From assembly GCA_026129185.1 (NCBI GenBank), contig JAHCIO010000009.1, forward strand, positions 1-64,000: 64,000 nucleotides of DNA, given 5' to 3'. Source of the stretch: Promineifilum sp019695075 (lineage in GTDB: Bacteria; Chloroflexota; Anaerolineae; Promineifilales; Promineifilaceae). Shown here one piece after another: positions 1 to 8,753 of this stretch. The position numbers and the translations under genes are program-made. Below the pieces are notes generated by a model. That model was given only the letters and a program-made list of their open reading frames with translations, made no database searches and was not told where the DNA came from. Each line of letters begins with the position of its first letter. Positions within the stretch are counted from its first letter, which is position 1.

Positions 1-47
1 AAATCACGGATAATTGACAACCATTATACCGAAGACGCCTGTGCCCG

Positions 48-76
48 GTAGGGGCGGGTCTCAGACCCGCCCCTAC
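48..76. repeat. 29-bp palindromic repeat (family A)
   Basis: Near-perfect palindrome with arms GTAGGGGCGGGTCT / AGACCCGCCCCTAC. The same unit recurs at 3353-3381, 4053-4081 and, inside pheT, 12202-12230 and 12250-12278, with a variant at 4007-4035. It lies just downstream of the GH57 gene, whose stop codon sits in a further half-copy (GCCGCCCCTAC) at about 84-94. Confidence 0.9.
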
Positions 77-90
77 AAGCCCGGCCGCCC

Positions 91-3000
91 CTACGGCTCC
101 GGCGCGATCATCTCCACCCGCGCGAAGTCGTCGGTCGTCAGACTGCCCTGGGCGGCCGTTGACGGGGCGAAATCGCTCAGCCACGTCTCCTGTTGCCCCG
201 CCTCCGGCCAGACCATGTCCAGCACGCGCGTGGCGTTGGTCGCGCCGGCCGGCGCGCCGCCGATGCGCCACTGCTCGGCGGTGGGCGCCACATCGCGCAC
301 GCGCAGCACGCCGGCGGCGGGGTAGCCCTCCTGGCTCATCACCACGGCGGCGAAGCGCCACGTCTCCGGCGCGTCGCCCAGGATGCTCTTGGGCACGCGG
401 ATGGTGACCTTCTGCTGGCCGGGGTCGGTGATGACCTGGAAGTCGCCCGGCCCGGCGATCTCCGTCGGCGCGCTGTCGCCGGGCGTGAAGATCTTCGACT
501 CCCAGCCCTCGACGGTGATGGCGTAGTCCCAGGCGCTGCCCTCGGCCAGGGCCAGGTTGCGCCCTGGCAAGAAGGCCACGCCGCCCGCGCCGTCGCCGTC
601 CTGATCGATGTAGATGTCGAACGTCTGTAGCGACAGGCCATTCGTGCCGCCCCAGGGGTTATCGACCGGGCCGGCCATCGTGAAGCGGAAGACGATGTTG
701 TCCTCGTCCGCGCCGACCTGGAAGTTGGTGATATCGAAGTTGCCCGGCTGGAAGACGACGTCGGTCGGATAGGTGTAAGTGCCGGGGCCGGTGTCGTCGC
801 CGGTGGGGTCGATCACGTCCAGCAGGGCGGTGGCCTCGCCCAGGTCGGGCACGGCCAGCTCGCCGGGGCCGAGCGAGGGGATGCGATCCACCTCGGCCCG
901 CTCGCCCTCGACCGGCTCGATGTAGACGCCGCGCACGAAGAGCCGCGCGCCGACGTCGGGGCTGCCCAGCGCTGCCAACGGGATGGCCATCTCGATGACC
1001 TCGCCCGCGGCCACGCCGCCGGCGGCCTCGTCGGACACATCGAAGGCGGCCTGGCCGCTGCGGGCCGTGCCGCTGGCAACGACACTCCAGCCATCGGCCG
1101 TGGCCCCCTCGGCCGCGGCCTGGTAGAACGTCACCCCGCCCAGGATGCCGCCGCCGAACTTCAACTCCAGCATCCGGTTGGCGGCAAAGCCGAGCAACTC
1201 GCCGCTGCGGCTGAAGTTGCTGACCGGCCCGCCGGCGGGCGAACTGAGGTAGTACTCGATGCTCGTCGAGGCGGGCATTGTGAAATCGGGGCTGATCGTT
1301 GTCTTCAGGTAGAGGTTGCGGGCGTCGAAGCCGTAGGCCATCTCGGCGAAGACCGGCGTTGTGGCCATGACGCCGCCCGTGGCCAGGTAGCTGCCGGCCG
1401 CGTCCCACTCGCCCGCGTCGGCCACGCCGTCGATCAGCGGCGTGATCGTGCCGCTAGCCAGCCGGTCGGCCTCGGCCGTCTGCGCCGGGATGATGGGCAC
1501 GTCCAGAATGGCCGGCGGCTCCGCGCCCAGTTCGGTGTAGACGCGCTTGAGCGTGTTGCGGAACTGGGCATCGAAGGAGGCGTCGTCGGCCGACGACTGG
1601 TCGGTGCCGAGATACCAGAACCAGTCGCTGCCCTCGGCGATGTACATCTGGATGAAGGCGGCGTCGATCTCCTCCGGCGTGGCGTTGTCGCGGTTGCGGC
1701 CGGTCAGGTAGGTTTGCAGGTAGATGCGCGTGTCGCGCAGCAGGTCCCAGGCGCGATTTTCCTCGTCCTCGCCGATCCAGATGCTGAAGTCGGCGAAGTG
1801 CCACGAGCCGGCCCAGAGCTTGCGGATGTTCTCGCGCTCCTGGGACATGGCCAGGTACTCGCTGGGCGTCGTCGTGACGATGGCCGTCTCCTCGCTCAGC
1901 CGGCCGTAGAGGGCGTGGAGGAACTCCTTGCCGTCGTTGTCGTAATTCTCCCAGGCGTTCTCGCCGTCGAGGATGACGGAGACGAGATGCGGCCCCGCGC
2001 CGCCCTGGGTTTGCAGCCGGCCGCAGATGGCGTTGATGCGCCGGATGAAGTCATCGACGGCCGCCCCGGCCGACAGGCCGGAGTAGCCGAAGCCGACTTT
2101 GTCGGACAGGATTTGGTCGCGGAAGATCATCGCTACCGGGCCGCCGTTCGCGCCCTGGACGTTGTAGGCGCGGTAGAGCCGGTCGGCCTCGACGACGACC
2201 TCGTTGCCGTCGCGGGCGAAGCTGTCCAGACCGAGGCTGCGGGCCAGCACGCCCTCGTCGCTGGCCATCCACTGGATGCCGGCGGCGTTGACCATACTGA
2301 TCATGCCCTCGGCCACAGACCCCTCCGACGGCCACATGCCCCGCGGCGGCTGGCCAAAGCGCTCCTCGTAGAAGTCAGCGCCGAGTTGTACCTGGGCCAC
2401 GGCGTCCTGGCCAAAGCGGAACGGCGGGTTGGGCAGCGTCGCCTCCGGCAGGGCGACGAGGGCCATGTCGGTATCGACCAGCAGCGGCAGGATGGGGTGG
2501 GCGAAGGGCGTCGTCGTCACCTCGATCTGGCCGTTGTCCTGCAACTCGCGGTGGATGGGGATGACTTCGTTGACCAGCCGCAGATGCTCGTCGAGGATGA
2601 CCTGCTTGTCTGCCTCGCTGAAGCCCTCACCCTTGTCCACCAGCGCCGCCAGCGGCTCCTGGGCCAGCCAATCGGGGTCGGTCCAGGCCAGGTTGAAGAG
2701 CACTTGCAGGTCGCGGAAGTCGTCGGTGGTGTAGGCGGTCAGCGGCGTGTTGCTGTTGTCGCGCAACTCCAGTAGCTCCTGGTAGCGCGGGAAGCGGGCG
2801 ATGACCTTGCGATTGGTGTCGAAGAAACGGTCGAGGATGAATTGCTTCTGCGCGTCGGTCAGCTCCTCGGCCGGCACGAGCGTCACTTCCTGGGCCAGGT
2901 CTGTCGCCCCGGCGCTCAACGCTTCCAGTTGGCGGATGAGGCTGGGGGTCAGGTTGAAGGTCACCTTGATGTCAGGGTAGTCGCGCAGCATGGCGGCCAT

Positions 3001-3339
3001 ATCGACGTAGTCTTTGGCCGCGTGCAGGCGCACCCAGGGGCGGCTGAAGACGCCCGTCTCCGGGTCCTGGAAGTAGACGGGCTGGTGCTGATGCCAGACG
3101 ATGGCCAGGTAGATGGGATCATCGGGGTCGCAGGCAGCGGGCACGGCCGTCGGCTCAGCCGTGGGCAGGGCGGGGGGTTCCTCCGTCGGCGCGAGGGTGG
3201 GGCTGGTGGTGGTAGGCTCGGCCGTGGGTGCGGTTGCCTGGGCTGTGGCCGATGGCGTTTCGGTTGGCGCGGCGGCTTGTTCCTGGCGGCAGGCGGCGAG
3301 GATGAGTAAGCTCAGAATGAGAACGACGATACGACGCAT
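91..3339 (-). CDS. GH57 alpha-glucan hydrolase lipoprotein with C-terminal accessory domains
   Basis: Probable extracellular alpha-1,4/1,6-glucan hydrolase (amylase/amylopullulanase type). A lipoprotein signal ends in LAAC with Cys17, followed by a Thr/Pro-rich spacer to about residue 70. The catalytic domain starts with the GH57 motif HQHQP at 83-87. MWPSEG carries the expected nucleophile Glu, and LDGENAWE carries the expected acid/base Asp. After about residue 650 come beta-rich accessory domains; the last, from about residue 840, resembles the glucodextranase C-terminal / DOMON-like domain that binds glycans or the cell surface. At 1082 aa it is long for GH57 because of these modules. The ATG is preceded by a GAGGG ribosome site. 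It lies downstream of malEFG on the same strand, which suggests it makes oligosaccharides for that importer. Substrate specificity cannot be read from sequence. Confidence 0.88.
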   Translation of the reverse strand: MRRIVVLILSLLILAACRQEQAAAPTETPSATAQATAPTAEPTTTSPTLAPTEEPPALPTAEPTAVPAACDPDDPIYLAIVWHQHQPVYFQDPETGVFSRPWVRLHAAKDYVDMAAMLRDYPDIKVTFNLTPSLIRQLEALSAGATDLAQEVTLVPAEELTDAQKQFILDRFFDTNRKVIARFPRYQELLELRDNSNTPLTAYTTDDFRDLQVLFNLAWTDPDWLAQEPLAALVDKGEGFSEADKQVILDEHLRLVNEVIPIHRELQDNGQIEVTTTPFAHPILPLLVDTDMALVALPEATLPNPPFRFGQDAVAQVQLGADFYEERFGQPPRGMWPSEGSVAEGMISMVNAAGIQWMASDEGVLARSLGLDSFARDGNEVVVEADRLYRAYNVQGANGGPVAMIFRDQILSDKVGFGYSGLSAGAAVDDFIRRINAICGRLQTQGGAGPHLVSVILDGENAWENYDNDGKEFLHALYGRLSEETAIVTTTPSEYLAMSQERENIRKLWAGSWHFADFSIWIGEDEENRAWDLLRDTRIYLQTYLTGRNRDNATPEEIDAAFIQMYIAEGSDWFWYLGTDQSSADDASFDAQFRNTLKRVYTELGAEPPAILDVPIIPAQTAEADRLASGTITPLIDGVADAGEWDAAGSYLATGGVMATTPVFAEMAYGFDARNLYLKTTISPDFTMPASTSIEYYLSSPAGGPVSNFSRSGELLGFAANRMLELKFGGGILGGVTFYQAAAEGATADGWSVVASGTARSGQAAFDVSDEAAGGVAAGEVIEMAIPLAALGSPDVGARLFVRGVYIEPVEGERAEVDRIPSLGPGELAVPDLGEATALLDVIDPTGDDTGPGTYTYPTDVVFQPGNFDITNFQVGADEDNIVFRFTMAGPVDNPWGGTNGLSLQTFDIYIDQDGDGAGGVAFLPGRNLALAEGSAWDYAITVEGWESKIFTPGDSAPTEIAGPGDFQVITDPGQQKVTIRVPKSILGDAPETWRFAAVVMSQEGYPAAGVLRVRDVAPTAEQWRIGGAPAGATNATRVLDMVWPEAGQQETWLSDFAPSTAAQGSLTTDDFARVEMIAPEP

Positions 3340-3352
3340 AATTCCCTCTCAT

Positions 3353-3396
3353 GTAGGGGCGGGTCTCAGACCCGCCCCTACCAAACCCGCCCCTAC
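3353..3396. repeat. left RAYT-flanking palindrome plus half-site
   Basis: A full family A palindrome (3353-3381) is followed directly by the 15-nt half-site CAAACCCGCCCCTAC (3382-3396). The half-site is the exact reverse complement of the one at 3992-4006 on the other side of the transposase pseudogene, and it contains the pseudogene's stop codon (3393-3395). Confidence 0.9.
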
Positions 3397-3968
3397 CGCC
3401 AGTATCGATTGAACTGATTCGCGGGCATGACCGGGTTCAATTTGTCCGCGCCCCAGTTGGCCGGGTTGGAAAGAATGTATTCACGGATTGCAAGGTACGC
3501 GCGTTCGTTGCGAATAATGTGTTCGTAATAGTTGCGTTGTCAAAAGGGCTGACCTTGAATACCTTTGCTCTGTTTGATCTGTCGGGCGGAAAACGACTTG
3601 AAGGCGCGAACGATTTCGGGTAGGCCGTGACGATGGCTATTGCGTGCAAGGGTGGGTTCAGGCCCTGTCTCTGCCGTGGGCAAGGTGTCGGTAGAGACAT
3701 CTACGAGAACAACGATGCCATGAACATGGTTGGGCATCACCACGAAAGCATCCAGTTCTATGCATGAATAGTGGTCTGGAAGGTTCTCCCAGGTAGCGGC
3801 GACAATATTGCCACAGGCCGAGAGCTGCATTTCAGTATTGTGGATTTCGCCCAATTCGCATTAGCCGTGGTGGACGCAGATTGTGATGAAATATGCGCCG
3901 GATAGTGAGTAGTCGTACCCTTTCAGGCGGATTGAGCGACGATGATGACGGCGTGGGTCGTATGGCAT
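3393..3968 (-). pseudogene. REP-associated tyrosine transposase (RAYT), two in-frame stops
   Basis: Reading one continuous frame from the ATG at 3968 gives a full-length RAYT of about 191 codons: the family N-terminus MPYDPRRHHRRSIRLKGYD, the HUH motif in VVMPNHVHGIV, then YYEHIIRNE and REYILSNP. By alignment with E. coli TnpA-REP the Tyr of REYILSNP is the likely catalytic residue. Two nonsense codons interrupt the frame: TAA at codon 36 (3861-3863) and TGA at codon 143 (3540-3542), where relatives have Trp. There is no frameshift. The TGA separates the HUH motif from the catalytic Tyr, so no complete enzyme can be made. RAYTs are single-copy HUH enzymes linked to the spread of REP palindromes; the palindromes on both sides fit that role. 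Being otherwise intact suggests recent inactivation. Confidence 0.88.
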
Positions 3969-3991
3969 CAGAGGTTTTGGTTGGCGTTGGT

Positions 3992-4081
3992 GTAGGGGCG
4001 GGTTTGGTAGGGGCAGGTCTGAGACCCGCCCCTACCGTTGCGACATCCTCTTGTAGGGGCAGGTCTCAGACCTGCCCCTAC
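3992..4081. repeat. right RAYT-flanking half-site plus two palindromes
   Basis: Half-site GTAGGGGCGGGTTTG (3992-4006), then an imperfect palindrome (4007-4035), a 17-nt spacer, and a perfect variant (4053-4081) in which the inner base pair is A/T instead of G/C. With 3353-3396 this forms a symmetric frame around the RAYT pseudogene. The last copy ends 8 bp before the malG stop codon. Confidence 0.9.
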
Positions 4082-4088
4082 CGGCTAA

Positions 4089-4985
4089 CTAGCCCTTAAC
4101 CGCTCCGGCCGTCAGGCCACCGACGATGTAGTCTTGCAGGATGAGGTAGATGGCGACCATCGGGATGGCCCCCAGCACCGCGCCGGCGGCGAACGCGCCC
4201 CACTCCTGGGCGTAGTTCGAGCCGATGAACGTCTGCAAGCCCAGCATCAGGGTGAACTTGCTGGCCGTGGTGATCATGATGCGCGGCATCAGATAGTCGC
4301 TGTACGTGCCGAAGAAGGTCAGGATCATCGACACGACCATGATCGGCCGCACCAGCGGGAACAGCAGCCGCCAGAAGATCTGCCAGTCCGACGCCCCATC
4401 GACCTTGCCCGACTCGTCGATGTCGCGCGGGATCGAGTCGAAGAAGCCCTTCATCAGCCAGACGTTGACGCCCAGCGTGCCGCCCATGTAGATCAGGATC
4501 AGGCCGCCGTGGGTGTTCAGGCCCAGGAACGGGATGTAGTTGCCGATCTGTTGCAGGATGGCAAACAGGGCGACCATGGCCAGAATGGCCGGGAAGACCT
4601 GGATGAGCAGGATGACCAGCAACAACTGGCTGCGCCCGCGCCAGCGGAAGCGCGAGAAGGCGTAGGCGGCCATCAGGGTGATCAGCCCGGCCAGAATGGC
4701 GCTGATGGACGAGATCTTGAACGAGTTCCACATCCACAGCCAGAAGTCCTGGTCCAGGATGCGCTCATAGTTGCGCAGCGTCGGCGGGTTCGGGATGAGC
4801 GATTGGCCGGAGATGCTGCCCGTGGGGCTGAACGAGGCCGAGATCGTCCAGATGATCGGGAATAGCGAGTAGATCAGGACGATGGCGGCGATCAGGTATT
4901 TGAACGCCAGCGTCAGGCGGAAGCGCGCCTTTTGGCTCTGCCGCAGCGCTTGCAGGGAACCGGTCTTGGTGGTTGCGGCAGTCAT
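4089..4985 (-). CDS. malG: ABC sugar transporter permease, MalG type
   Basis: Inner-membrane permease of a maltose/maltodextrin-type ABC importer, 298 aa, usual length for MalG. Six hydrophobic segments are visible, the first at about residues 28-50. The cytoplasmic EAA loop that contacts the ATPase reads roughly DESGKVDGASDWQIFWRLLFP. The start codon overlaps the malF stop by one base (TGATG), indicating translational coupling. No MalK-like ATPase is encoded nearby, so it must be supplied from elsewhere, as is common for multi-importer MsmK/MalK ATPases. The substrate is inferred from MalF architecture and the adjacent GH57 enzyme. Confidence 0.9.
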   Translation of the reverse strand: MTAATTKTGSLQALRQSQKARFRLTLAFKYLIAAIVLIYSLFPIIWTISASFSPTGSISGQSLIPNPPTLRNYERILDQDFWLWMWNSFKISSISAILAGLITLMAAYAFSRFRWRGRSQLLLVILLIQVFPAILAMVALFAILQQIGNYIPFLGLNTHGGLILIYMGGTLGVNVWLMKGFFDSIPRDIDESGKVDGASDWQIFWRLLFPLVRPIMVVSMILTFFGTYSDYLMPRIMITTASKFTLMLGLQTFIGSNYAQEWGAFAAGAVLGAIPMVAIYLILQDYIVGGLTAGAVKG

Positions 4986-6592
4986 CAGTTCGTCGTCTCC
5001 TCCCAGGATGCCATGCGGCGGTGCTGGAATATCGTCACGATGACCATCATGAAGAAGATCATGATCGTGATCGCCGACGCGTAGCCGTACAGAGCCAACC
5101 CGCGCCCGAAGGCCAGGTTATAGACGTAGCTGATCAAGATGTCGGAGTGGCCGGCGGGCAAGGCCGTGCCCACCATGGGCGGGCCGCCGCTGTTGAACAG
5201 GTAAATGACGTTAAAGCTGTTGAAGTTGACCGTGAAGGACGAAATCAACAGCGGGCCAACGGCCACCAGCAGCAGCGGCAGCGTCAGGTTGCGGAACGCT
5301 TGCCAGGCGCTGGCCCCGTCGATGTCGGCCGCCTCGTACATGTCTGTCGGAATGGCTTGCAGCGCGCCGCTGGAGATGAGCATGAAATACGGGTAGGCCA
5401 GCCAGACGTTGATGACGATCAACGCCACCTTGACCCAGGTCGGGTCGGCGAAGAACGGCGGCCAACCAACCGGCTGGTTGAAGACACTCTGCAAGAGATT
5501 GGGGATAACGCCCTCCAGCGGGTTGAGGATGCCGCGCCAGACCAGCAGGGTGATGACCTGGGGCACGGCGAAGGGGATGATCAGCAGCGACTTGATAATC
5601 CGCTGGCCGGGCATCGTCCGACCGAAGACGATGGCGATCATCAGCCCCAGGCCGAAGGAGAACAACACGCTGAGCAGGGCGAAAGTCACATTCCAGGCGA
5701 AGATGCGCAGCAATGGGCCGCGGAACGACGGATCCGTCAGGAAGCGCTGGTAGTTCTGCAAGCCAATCGTGACCTGATAGCCGGGGCTAAGGCGCGCGCC
5801 GTCGGCGGAAGTGAAGAAGCCCGTCTCCGCATCGGCGAAGTAGGTGATGTTGTCGCGCTTGTCGATCATGGCGTTCTGCGCCGGGTCCCAGACAAAACGC
5901 GGTTGCAACTGCGCCGCCTCGCCCAGACGGCCGGTCAGCGAGACGGCCGACTCCTCCAGGCCAAAGGTCGTGGCGCTGATGACGGAGATGTTGCGCACCG
6001 TCTCGGCTCGCGTCAGCATGCGCCAGCCGGGGATGCTGGTGGGCACGCCGTTGGCGTCCAGCGCGCCGGCGCCAAGCTCTTCGGCAGTGAACTCCGCGCC
6101 CGGCGTGGCGAAGAAGGATGTGCCATCGGGGGCGATGAGCCACAGTCCAAATTCCTGGTTGTTGGCCTCGTTGACGAAGACAGTATAGGTGAGTGTGGCC
6201 CCCGTCTCCGGCAAGAAGGTGCGCGCCTCTAGCACTTCGATGGCCTGCGTTTTGGGCAAGAGGTTGCTGGCGCCGAAGTTGGTGAAGGAGATGTAGATGG
6301 TGAAGAGGATGGGGTAGACCGAGATCAACAGCATGAAGGCCAATCCCGGCGACATCCAGCGCATTGGATAAGCCGCCGGACTCAGGAAGATGTAGTTCAT
6401 CACCAGGGTGATGAGGCCGATGATCGCCGCGAGAGGCCAATAACCATCGGATAGCAACAGGTAGATGAAGAAGAGGGCAAACGCGTCGAAGATGATCAGG
6501 CCACCGATTCGCAACAGAGTTCCGGTGACGGTTGTTGACCGTTCCCGTTGCGAAGACTGGCCCTTCTCCGGTTGAACCTCAATGGCAGCCAT
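4985..6592 (-). CDS. malF: ABC sugar transporter permease, MalF type with large extracytoplasmic loop
   Basis: Partner permease of MalG, 535 aa. As in enterobacterial MalF, extra N-terminal transmembrane segments precede a folded extracytoplasmic insert (about residues 105-255) between the third segment and the core permease domain. In E. coli this P2-like loop contacts the binding protein. The C-terminal part has the EAA-type loop DIDGASAWQAFRNLTLP. The ATG at 6592 follows a GGGAGG-type ribosome site. It forms one transcription unit with malG and probably with the binding protein gene upstream, from which it is separated by a 185-bp spacer holding a strong hairpin. Confidence 0.9.
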   Translation of the reverse strand: MAAIEVQPEKGQSSQRERSTTVTGTLLRIGGLIIFDAFALFFIYLLLSDGYWPLAAIIGLITLVMNYIFLSPAAYPMRWMSPGLAFMLLISVYPILFTIYISFTNFGASNLLPKTQAIEVLEARTFLPETGATLTYTVFVNEANNQEFGLWLIAPDGTSFFATPGAEFTAEELGAGALDANGVPTSIPGWRMLTRAETVRNISVISATTFGLEESAVSLTGRLGEAAQLQPRFVWDPAQNAMIDKRDNITYFADAETGFFTSADGARLSPGYQVTIGLQNYQRFLTDPSFRGPLLRIFAWNVTFALLSVLFSFGLGLMIAIVFGRTMPGQRIIKSLLIIPFAVPQVITLLVWRGILNPLEGVIPNLLQSVFNQPVGWPPFFADPTWVKVALIVINVWLAYPYFMLISSGALQAIPTDMYEAADIDGASAWQAFRNLTLPLLLVAVGPLLISSFTVNFNSFNVIYLFNSGGPPMVGTALPAGHSDILISYVYNLAFGRGLALYGYASAITIMIFFMMVIVTIFQHRRMASWEETTN

Positions 6593-6726
6593 GAATTTCC
6601 TCCCTCATGGTTACTCCCACGACGATGATGATAAGGTCCCCGGCCGGCCCGCGTTCGAGCCGTCGTCGCCAAGTTGAGGGGGCCGGGGGCGAGGGGAGCG
6701 CCATCCGGCCGCCAGCCCGTGAAACT

Positions 6727-6762
6727 ATCACGGCGGCCTCTCGCGCGAGAGGCCGCCGTGAT
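6727..6762 (-). other. intercistronic hairpin between malE-like gene and malF
   Basis: Perfect 36-nt palindrome with 18-bp arms (one arm TCACGGCGGCCTCTCGCG), no U-tract on either strand. It lies 16 bp after the binding-protein stop. The position matches the intercistronic hairpins that stabilise the upstream part of binding-protein operons and keep the binding protein in excess over the permeases; that role is inferred. Confidence 0.7.
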
Positions 6763-6777
6763 TCTAGGCTTCAGTCA

Positions 6778-8580
6778 TTAGCCGCCGCTGATGGCGGTGA
6801 TGATCTGTTGCTGGGCGTTGGTAAACGCGTTCTCAGCGGTGTCTGAACCCTGGGAGATGATGGTCACGGCGTTGCCCCAGGCATCCCAAACCGACGCCAT
6901 TTCCGGGATGGCCGGCATCGGGTCGGCGTTGGCGCCAGCCTGGCCGAAGGCGGTGATGTACTCGTCCTCGACGGCGTTCAGCGTCTCCAGGAAGGCCGGC
7001 GGACGCGGGTTGCCTTCGTACATGGACATCATGACTTCGGGCGTGGCCACGAACTCGGTCAGGAAGATCTGCGCCAGGAGCGGGTCCTTGGCGAAGGCGC
7101 TGATCATGAAGCCGTGCGCGCCCAGGAACGGACGGCCAGGCTCAGTCTCGGCGGGGATGTCGCAGATCTTGAAGGGCACACCGGACGCGACGATGCGGTC
7201 GGTGACCCACGGGCCGGTGACCAGCATGGCCGCCTGGCCGGACTCGAACCACTGGTGCATCGTGTCCCAGTCCATGTCCGGCGGCTGCAGGCCCTCGGTG
7301 ACCATGCCCTCATACCACTGAGCGGCGGCGATGGAGCCGGGGTCGCCCACGCCGACCTGCGTCGGGTCGTAGCTGCCCTGATCGTCACGGGCGAAGATGT
7401 AACCGCCGAACGCGGTCTGGATCGGGTAGAAGTGATACGGGTCGCCGGCCATGCGCACGAAGCCGTACTGGTTGGCGTCGGCAGCGTGGAGTTCGGCCGA
7501 AATGTCATGAACTTCGGTCCAGGTCGCCGGGCACTCCGGCACCAGGTCGGTGTTGATGAACAGGGCGACGTTCTCGGTGTTGACGGGCATGCCGTACAGG
7601 TCACCGGCGTAGGTGAAGGCCTGGATGGCCGCGGGGGCGAACTCGCTCACCCGGTCGCCCAGGTCGATGGGGGCGATCAGACCGCCGGCGTACAGTTCGC
7701 CGAGCCAGTCATGGGCGCCGATGATGATGTCCGGGCCTTCGCCGGCCGGGCCGGCAGTGGACAGCAGACGGCGGATGTCGCCGAAGCCAACCTGCTCCAG
7801 CAGCAACACAACGCCGTACTCTTCCTCGAAGGCCGGCTGGATGTCGCGCAGGGCGGGCATGCGCAGGTTGTCGGCCCAGATGCGAATGACGGGCGTGCCG
7901 GCCGCGGTCAGTTCCTCGGCGCGGATGGCGTTGGCGATGGTCGGCGGCACCTGGACGGCGTCGATGACGTGGATGACGCCATTGGAGGCCTCGACGTCGG
8001 TGGTCACCAGGTTCAGCTGCGACACATCCAGCGGCTCGCCGGCCAGGGTGTCGAGCATGCCGTCTTCATCGGCGGTCACGTCGGCGGCCTTCATAGCCCC
8101 GTTGACGATATGGTATTGCAGGATGCGGGCCATGTCGCCGGTCGGGTCGGCCATAAAGCCTTCCAGCTGAGCGGCGTCCATCGCCTCAAACGCGGCGTTG
8201 GTGGGCACAAAGACGGTCGCCGGCGCATCGGCGGTGGACTCGGCCAGTTCGGACGCGGTCCAGGCCGCGACGAAGGTGCTGAAGTTCGGGTCGCTGCCCA
8301 GCAACTCGGCAATCGTCTTGGTCGTATCGCTGGCCAGGGTCGGCTCTTCAACGGCCGGCGCTTCGGTCGGCTCGGCGGGGGCCTCAGTCGGCTCGGCGGG
8401 GGCCTCGGTTGGCTCGGCCGGCGCTTCAGTCGGCTCGGCGGGCGCCTCGGTCGGCTCCGCGGCGACCTCAGTCGCGGCCGGCTGCTCGGTCGTCTCGGTC
8501 GTGCCGCCGCCGCAAGCGACGAGCGCCATCGCGCCCAGGAGCAGCACGACGATCAACAGATACCACTTCGAATTCTTCAT
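6778..8580 (-). CDS. fasciclin-domain / maltose-type solute-binding lipoprotein fusion
   Basis: Lipoprotein (lipobox LVAC, Cys23) with three parts. First is a spacer of five near-identical AEPTEAP repeats (about residues 41-77), encoded by 21-bp tandem repeats. Second is a FAS1 (fasciclin) domain (about 86-215) with typical FVPTNAAFEAM, LQYHIVNG and NGVIHVIDAV motifs. Third is a family 1 (MalE-type) solute-binding domain (about 228-600) with GEGPDIIIGAHDWLGELY and a conserved ligand-cleft region. It feeds MalF/MalG encoded next to it. FAS1 domains usually mediate adhesion or carbohydrate contact; fusion to a sugar-binding protein is unusual and may hold the receptor near polymer or matrix. 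A good ribosome site (GAGGAG) precedes the ATG. Confidence 0.88.
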   Translation of the reverse strand: MKNSKWYLLIVVLLLGAMALVACGGGTTETTEQPAATEVAAEPTEAPAEPTEAPAEPTEAPAEPTEAPAEPTEAPAVEEPTLASDTTKTIAELLGSDPNFSTFVAAWTASELAESTADAPATVFVPTNAAFEAMDAAQLEGFMADPTGDMARILQYHIVNGAMKAADVTADEDGMLDTLAGEPLDVSQLNLVTTDVEASNGVIHVIDAVQVPPTIANAIRAEELTAAGTPVIRIWADNLRMPALRDIQPAFEEEYGVVLLLEQVGFGDIRRLLSTAGPAGEGPDIIIGAHDWLGELYAGGLIAPIDLGDRVSEFAPAAIQAFTYAGDLYGMPVNTENVALFINTDLVPECPATWTEVHDISAELHAADANQYGFVRMAGDPYHFYPIQTAFGGYIFARDDQGSYDPTQVGVGDPGSIAAAQWYEGMVTEGLQPPDMDWDTMHQWFESGQAAMLVTGPWVTDRIVASGVPFKICDIPAETEPGRPFLGAHGFMISAFAKDPLLAQIFLTEFVATPEVMMSMYEGNPRPPAFLETLNAVEDEYITAFGQAGANADPMPAIPEMASVWDAWGNAVTIISQGSDTAENAFTNAQQQIITAISGG

Positions 8581-8719
8581 ATTCTCCTCACTAAAACGTA
8601 TGGACAGTTGTCACCCTTGTGGGCTTCCTTGTTGGTTTGGGACAAACGTATGGAATTAGACGCTTCCTTCTTCGATTGGATCACCTCCATGACTGCATAT
8701 AATGAAGCGTTGGCAGCCA

Positions 8720-8748
8720 AGTATACATGATTGCACAAAAGTCGATAA
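8720..8748 (-). promoter_or_regulatory. candidate promoter of the sugar-uptake operon
   Basis: Minus-strand TTATCG, 17 bp, TATACT upstream of the binding-protein gene, giving an untranslated leader of about 130 nt. Downstream of it the motif ACGTATGGA occurs twice, 49 bp apart (about 8597 and 8646), and could be an operator pair. The -35 box is weak. Confidence 0.35.
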
Positions 8749-8753
8749 GATCA

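Noticed and set aside
1714..2775. Long open frames antisense to real genes (also 11071-12756, 4973-6232, 19161-20324, 46838-48520)
   Set aside because: They are opposite-strand shadows produced by high-GC codon bias; none has family motifs or ribosome sites, and the sense gene is well identified in each case.
3540..3542. TGA inside the RAYT gene as a possible selenocysteine codon
   Set aside because: Relatives have Trp, not Cys, at this position and a second stop (TAA) occurs earlier, so this is decay rather than recoding.
8340..8460. 21-bp tandem repeats as a mobile or regulatory element
   Set aside because: They encode the AEPTEAP spacer of the lipoprotein in frame and are ordinary low-complexity coding repeats.
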